This document shows, in pieces, positions 5,145 to 8,111 of a stretch of DNA of 8,111 nt. Positions within the stretch are counted from its first letter, which is position 1, and each line of letters opens with the position of its first letter. The position numbers and the translations under genes are program-made. The notes under the pieces are model-generated. The model was not told where the DNA came from. It ran no database searches and saw only the letters and a program-made list of their open reading frames with translations. Source of the DNA: Bacteroidaceae bacterium (GTDB taxonomy: Bacteria; Bacteroidota; Bacteroidia; Bacteroidales; Bacteroidaceae); assembly GCA_016292545.1 (NCBI GenBank), contig JAEDIG010000113.1, positions 1 through 8,111 on the forward strand, written 5' to 3'.

Positions 5145-8048
5145 ATGAATAAAGTGAAAATAATGATGGCTTTCGCTGCATGGTGGATGTTATGGATGAC
5201 GGCTGTGCCTGCCATGGGGCAACAGCGCAAGCCCAAAACTGCGGCCAAGGAGCAGGCCAAGCATCAGACGGCCACGGTCAACGTGCGCGGAAGCGTGATG
5301 GAGAGCGATAGCTTCGAGCCACTGGCGGGAGCTTCGGTCCGGCTGTTCAATGCCGACAGCGTGATGGTGTGCGGCAACAGCACTGGAGCCGACGGACAGT
5401 TCCTGCTCCCGGGTGTGCCTCAGGGAAAGTATGTGATGAAGGTGACATTCGTGGGCTTCAAGCCCCAGCAGTTCAGCGTGGACCTGACCAAGAAGAAGGG
5501 CAACTTCAAGACCCCCGACATCCTTCTGCGCGAAAACGCCACCCTTGTGGCCGAGGCTGTGGTGGAGGGGCAGATGCCCGAAATGGTGGTGGTGGAAGAC
5601 ACGGTGGTGTACAACGCCGATGCCTTCAAACTGCCAGAAGGCGCGATGGTGGAGGAACTCATCAAGAAACTGCCCGGAGTGGTGGTGGACGAGAATGGCA
5701 AGTACACATGGAACGGCAAGTCGATAAGCCGCATTCTGGTGGACGGCAAACGATTCTTCGCAGGCAACCAGGATATGCTGCTCAAGAACATCCCTGCCGA
5801 CATGATAGAGAAAATCAAGACCTACGACAAGCAGAGCGACCTGGAACGCTTCACTGGCATTGATGACGGAGAGGAGGAAATCGTGTTCGACCTCACCGTA
5901 CGCAAGGAAAAAAAGCGTGGTTCTTTCGGACAAGCCGAGGCCGGATACGGCACCAAAGACCGCTACAACGGCCGCCTCAACATGAACCGGTTTATGGACG
6001 CACAGAAGTTCACGCTGGTGGGCAACGCCGGCAACACGCAGGGCGACGGCATGAGTGACAACCAGGAGGGAGGCGCCACGATGAACTGGGAAAACGACAG
6101 GCTGGAGCTCAACGGCAACCTGCACGGCAAGTTTTCGCAGAGCGAGAGCGACCGTGCCACCAGCACCCAGTCGTTTATCCGGAAATCGTATGGAAACACC
6201 CACAATACGGGAGAAGGACGCAACCAGAACATAGGGTTTGACTACAAAGTGGAATGGCAGCCCGACACACTGACAGAACTGGAGTTCAAGCCATCCTTCA
6301 ACTACAGTCTGAACCGCGGGGAGAACATGGGACGGACTGCCACCTTCGATGAGGACCCCTACCAGCAGGCCGGCATCACCGACCCGCTCCTGCAACTGGA
6401 CCAGCTGAGCCACACCATCGGCGTGAACAGCCGCCTCAACGCCAGCCGGAACAAGGGGGACAACATGGGCGGTGGTGCATCGCTGAGCCTGAGACGCAAG
6501 TTCCGCAAGCAAGGCCGCACAGCCTCGCTGGGCATGAACGGCAACCTGAGCGGCGGCGACAACAACAGCAGCAGCTATAACCAAGTGGACTATTATAAGA
6601 TTCTGGCCACCACGGGAGAGGACTCCATCTACCACAAGGCGCAGTGGAATGCCTCCGATTCACGACAGCGGCAATGGGGCGGCAGGGTGGCATACACGGA
6701 ACCTGTGGGCAGACAGACTTACCTGCAGGCCAGCTACAGTTTATCCTACCGCTACACACGCCACACGCGCGATGTACGTTCCATCATCGACCCGATGTGC
6801 GGCCAGCTAGGTGTAGCCGCGGACAACTACACGGAGATGGCCGGCATGGCATTGCCCGACATTGACCAATGCAACGCCACTGAAAACACCTATCTCAACC
6901 ATAACATCGACCTCCAATGGCGTGTGGTACGCACACGCTACCGCCTGACCGCCGGTGTGAGTGCAAAGCCACAGTTCAATGCCGTGGACTACACCAAGGG
7001 CACAAAGGACTACCATGTGGGACGCCACGTGGTGAACGCATCCCCCACCCTCAACTTCCGCTACCGTTTCTCCAAGCAGGAGCAACTGCGCCTACAGTAT
7101 GGCGGCAACACAGGACAGCCCAACATCACCGACCTCATCCCCGACACGCTCAACAATGCCAACCCGCTCAACATACGGCTGGGAAATCCCGAACTGAAAC
7201 CGTCCTTCACCCAGCAGATGAAAGCCGACTACAACAAGAACATACCCTCGCTGCAGCGGTCGTTCACAGCATCGGCACAATTCCGTACCACCCGGAACAG
7301 CACCACCAGCCGCACGGAATACAACGAGGAAACAGGCAGACGCGTGACCAAACCAGAGAATGTGAACGGAAACTGGAACGGAAGGATGGACGTGAACTTC
7401 AACACAGCCATCAAGGGCGATACACGCTTCCGCATCAACACCAACACACAAGGCAGTTTCACCAATGCCATCGGCTATGTGTATGACAGCAACGAGAAGA
7501 CAAGCACACGCCGACGCACACGCGGGATGAACCTGCGGGAGCATCTGCGCCTCACCTTCCACAACGACTGGCTGGAAGTGAATGCCCACGGAGCCATCCG
7601 CTACAACCATAGCCGCAGCAACAGCAACAACGCCAGCAACCTCGACACCTACACGTTCAACTACGGCATGAGCACTGTGATGAACCTGCCATGGGGAATG
7701 ACCTTCGGCACCGACCTGGGTGCCTACAGCAGGCGTGGATATGCTGATGCCAGCATGAACACCAACCAGATACTGTGGAGCCTATCGGTGAGCCAGCGTT
7801 TCCTGCGGGGGAACAACCTCATCCTGAGCCTCCGTGCCACCGATCTGCTCAACCAGCGCGACAACATCAACCGTTCCATCTCGGAAACAGCCCGCACCGA
7901 CACCCGTTCCGACATGGTCCACAGCTATGTCCTCTGCTCCCTCACCTACAAGTTCGGCAAATTTGGCGGCAAGCAAAAAAAGGGCAAGGAATCCAGCCGT
8001 CCGTCCCATCACTCTTTCAGTGAAGAGGATTTCGAGGAGGTTAAGTAA
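5145..8048 (+). CDS. TonB-receptor-like outer-membrane beta-barrel protein
   Basis: This 967-residue protein fits the Bacteroidetes outer-membrane beta-barrel family related to TonB-dependent receptors, but it is not a classical SusC. From the start at 5145 it has a signal peptide (MNKVKIMMAFAAWWMLWMTA) with a likely cleavage site after AMG at residue 25. A carboxypeptidase-regulatory-like domain follows at about 46-130 (GASVRLFNAD, then GQFLLPGVPQGKYVMKVTFVGF). Next comes a plug-like region at about 145-255 (LPGVVVDENGKYTWNGKSI, then ILVDGKRFF). From about 260 to near 940 there are alternating aromatic/polar strands of a barrel, rich in N, R, T and Y. The last strand ends LTYKFGKF, and a charged tail ending EEDFEEVK follows. 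An in-frame ATG at 5091 would add 18 residues, but it would bury the signal peptide and leave a leader of only about 13 bases, so 5145 is preferred. No SusD partner follows in the window. The substrate is unknown. Divergence from rhaBATD suggests, but does not show, a role with rhamnose or rhamnose-containing glycans. Confidence 0.85.
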   Translation: MNKVKIMMAFAAWWMLWMTAVPAMGQQRKPKTAAKEQAKHQTATVNVRGSVMESDSFEPLAGASVRLFNADSVMVCGNSTGADGQFLLPGVPQGKYVMKVTFVGFKPQQFSVDLTKKKGNFKTPDILLRENATLVAEAVVEGQMPEMVVVEDTVVYNADAFKLPEGAMVEELIKKLPGVVVDENGKYTWNGKSISRILVDGKRFFAGNQDMLLKNIPADMIEKIKTYDKQSDLERFTGIDDGEEEIVFDLTVRKEKKRGSFGQAEAGYGTKDRYNGRLNMNRFMDAQKFTLVGNAGNTQGDGMSDNQEGGATMNWENDRLELNGNLHGKFSQSESDRATSTQSFIRKSYGNTHNTGEGRNQNIGFDYKVEWQPDTLTELEFKPSFNYSLNRGENMGRTATFDEDPYQQAGITDPLLQLDQLSHTIGVNSRLNASRNKGDNMGGGASLSLRRKFRKQGRTASLGMNGNLSGGDNNSSSYNQVDYYKILATTGEDSIYHKAQWNASDSRQRQWGGRVAYTEPVGRQTYLQASYSLSYRYTRHTRDVRSIIDPMCGQLGVAADNYTEMAGMALPDIDQCNATENTYLNHNIDLQWRVVRTRYRLTAGVSAKPQFNAVDYTKGTKDYHVGRHVVNASPTLNFRYRFSKQEQLRLQYGGNTGQPNITDLIPDTLNNANPLNIRLGNPELKPSFTQQMKADYNKNIPSLQRSFTASAQFRTTRNSTTSRTEYNEETGRRVTKPENVNGNWNGRMDVNFNTAIKGDTRFRINTNTQGSFTNAIGYVYDSNEKTSTRRRTRGMNLREHLRLTFHNDWLEVNAHGAIRYNHSRSNSNNASNLDTYTFNYGMSTVMNLPWGMTFGTDLGAYSRRGYADASMNTNQILWSLSVSQRFLRGNNLILSLRATDLLNQRDNINRSISETARTDTRSDMVHSYVLCSLTYKFGKFGGKQKKGKESSRPSHHSFSEEDFEEVK

Positions 8049-8084
8049 GCACATATAGAAATAAGAATACATAATCAAATGGAA

Positions 8085-8111
8085 AGCGTGTAGCTCAATG
8101 AGTTACACGCT
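8085..8111 (+). terminator. Hairpin after the barrel gene, at the window end
   Basis: Arms 8085-8096 and 8100-8111 form a 12-bp stem around an AAU loop, starting 36 bases after the stop codon. The single imperfect position is a G-U pair in plus-strand RNA and an A-C mismatch in minus-strand RNA, which favours action on the barrel-gene transcript. Whether a U-run follows cannot be seen because the window ends at the stem. An intrinsic terminator is the simplest reading. Confidence 0.6.

Noticed and set aside
5584..5700. GTGGTG triplet repeats early in the barrel gene
   Set aside because: They encode ordinary valine runs (VVVEDTVV, VVVDENG) in the plug-like domain and are too short and interrupted to suggest repeat instability.
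5190..6635. A 481-codon minus-strand frame inside the barrel gene
   Set aside because: It lies wholly within a coherent receptor-like coding sequence on the other strand. Its H/V-rich composition is the usual by-product of GC-biased codons read backwards.
8081..8111. Possible 5' end of a tRNA gene (TAGCTCAATGAG resembles a D-arm)
   Set aside because: The bases form a 12-bp hairpin with a 3-base loop, leaving no room for a normal D-loop. Nothing beyond the edge can be seen to support an anticodon arm.

Overview
The window holds an L-rhamnose catabolic operon on the minus strand and, facing away from it, a large outer-membrane beta-barrel protein gene on the plus strand. The sequence suggests a Bacteroidales bacterium, most likely Prevotellaceae-like. 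The reasons are the TonB-receptor-style barrel with an N-terminal carboxypeptidase-regulatory-like domain, AT-rich promoters resembling the Bacteroidetes -33/-7 type (TAnnTTTG), A-rich leaders without Shine-Dalgarno sequences, and the rhamnulokinase-isomerase-transporter-aldolase order known from Bacteroides. The genus is inference; no marker gene is present.

Layout. Positions 1-302 are an AT-richer edge region with no convincing gene. They contain a C9 tract and a long hairpin that forms well only in the minus-strand (rha) transcript, just after the last rha gene. Minus-strand genes from 4987 down to 303, in transcription order, are rhaB (rhamnulokinase), rhaA (L-rhamnose isomerase), rhaT (L-rhamnose/H+ symporter) and rhaD (rhamnulose-1-phosphate aldolase). 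They are separated by 62, 13 and 26 bp and almost certainly form one operon. Positions 4988-5144 are a divergent control region with two promoter candidates that overlap face to face, followed by a leader with repeats. Positions 5145-8048 encode the barrel protein. The window ends in a 12-bp hairpin that may be its terminator.

Together the four enzymes and carriers form a complete route. RhaT imports rhamnose across the inner membrane, RhaA makes L-rhamnulose, RhaB phosphorylates it, and RhaD cleaves it to dihydroxyacetone phosphate and L-lactaldehyde. Key active-site residues are present in all three enzymes. No AraC-type regulator, lactaldehyde reductase/dehydrogenase or rhamnose mutarotase is visible. 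The divergent barrel gene may supply an outer-membrane step, but that link rests only on shared promoter DNA. I see no clear new biological system. The most interesting signals are the interlocked divergent promoters and the strand-polar 3' hairpin with its G9 run.
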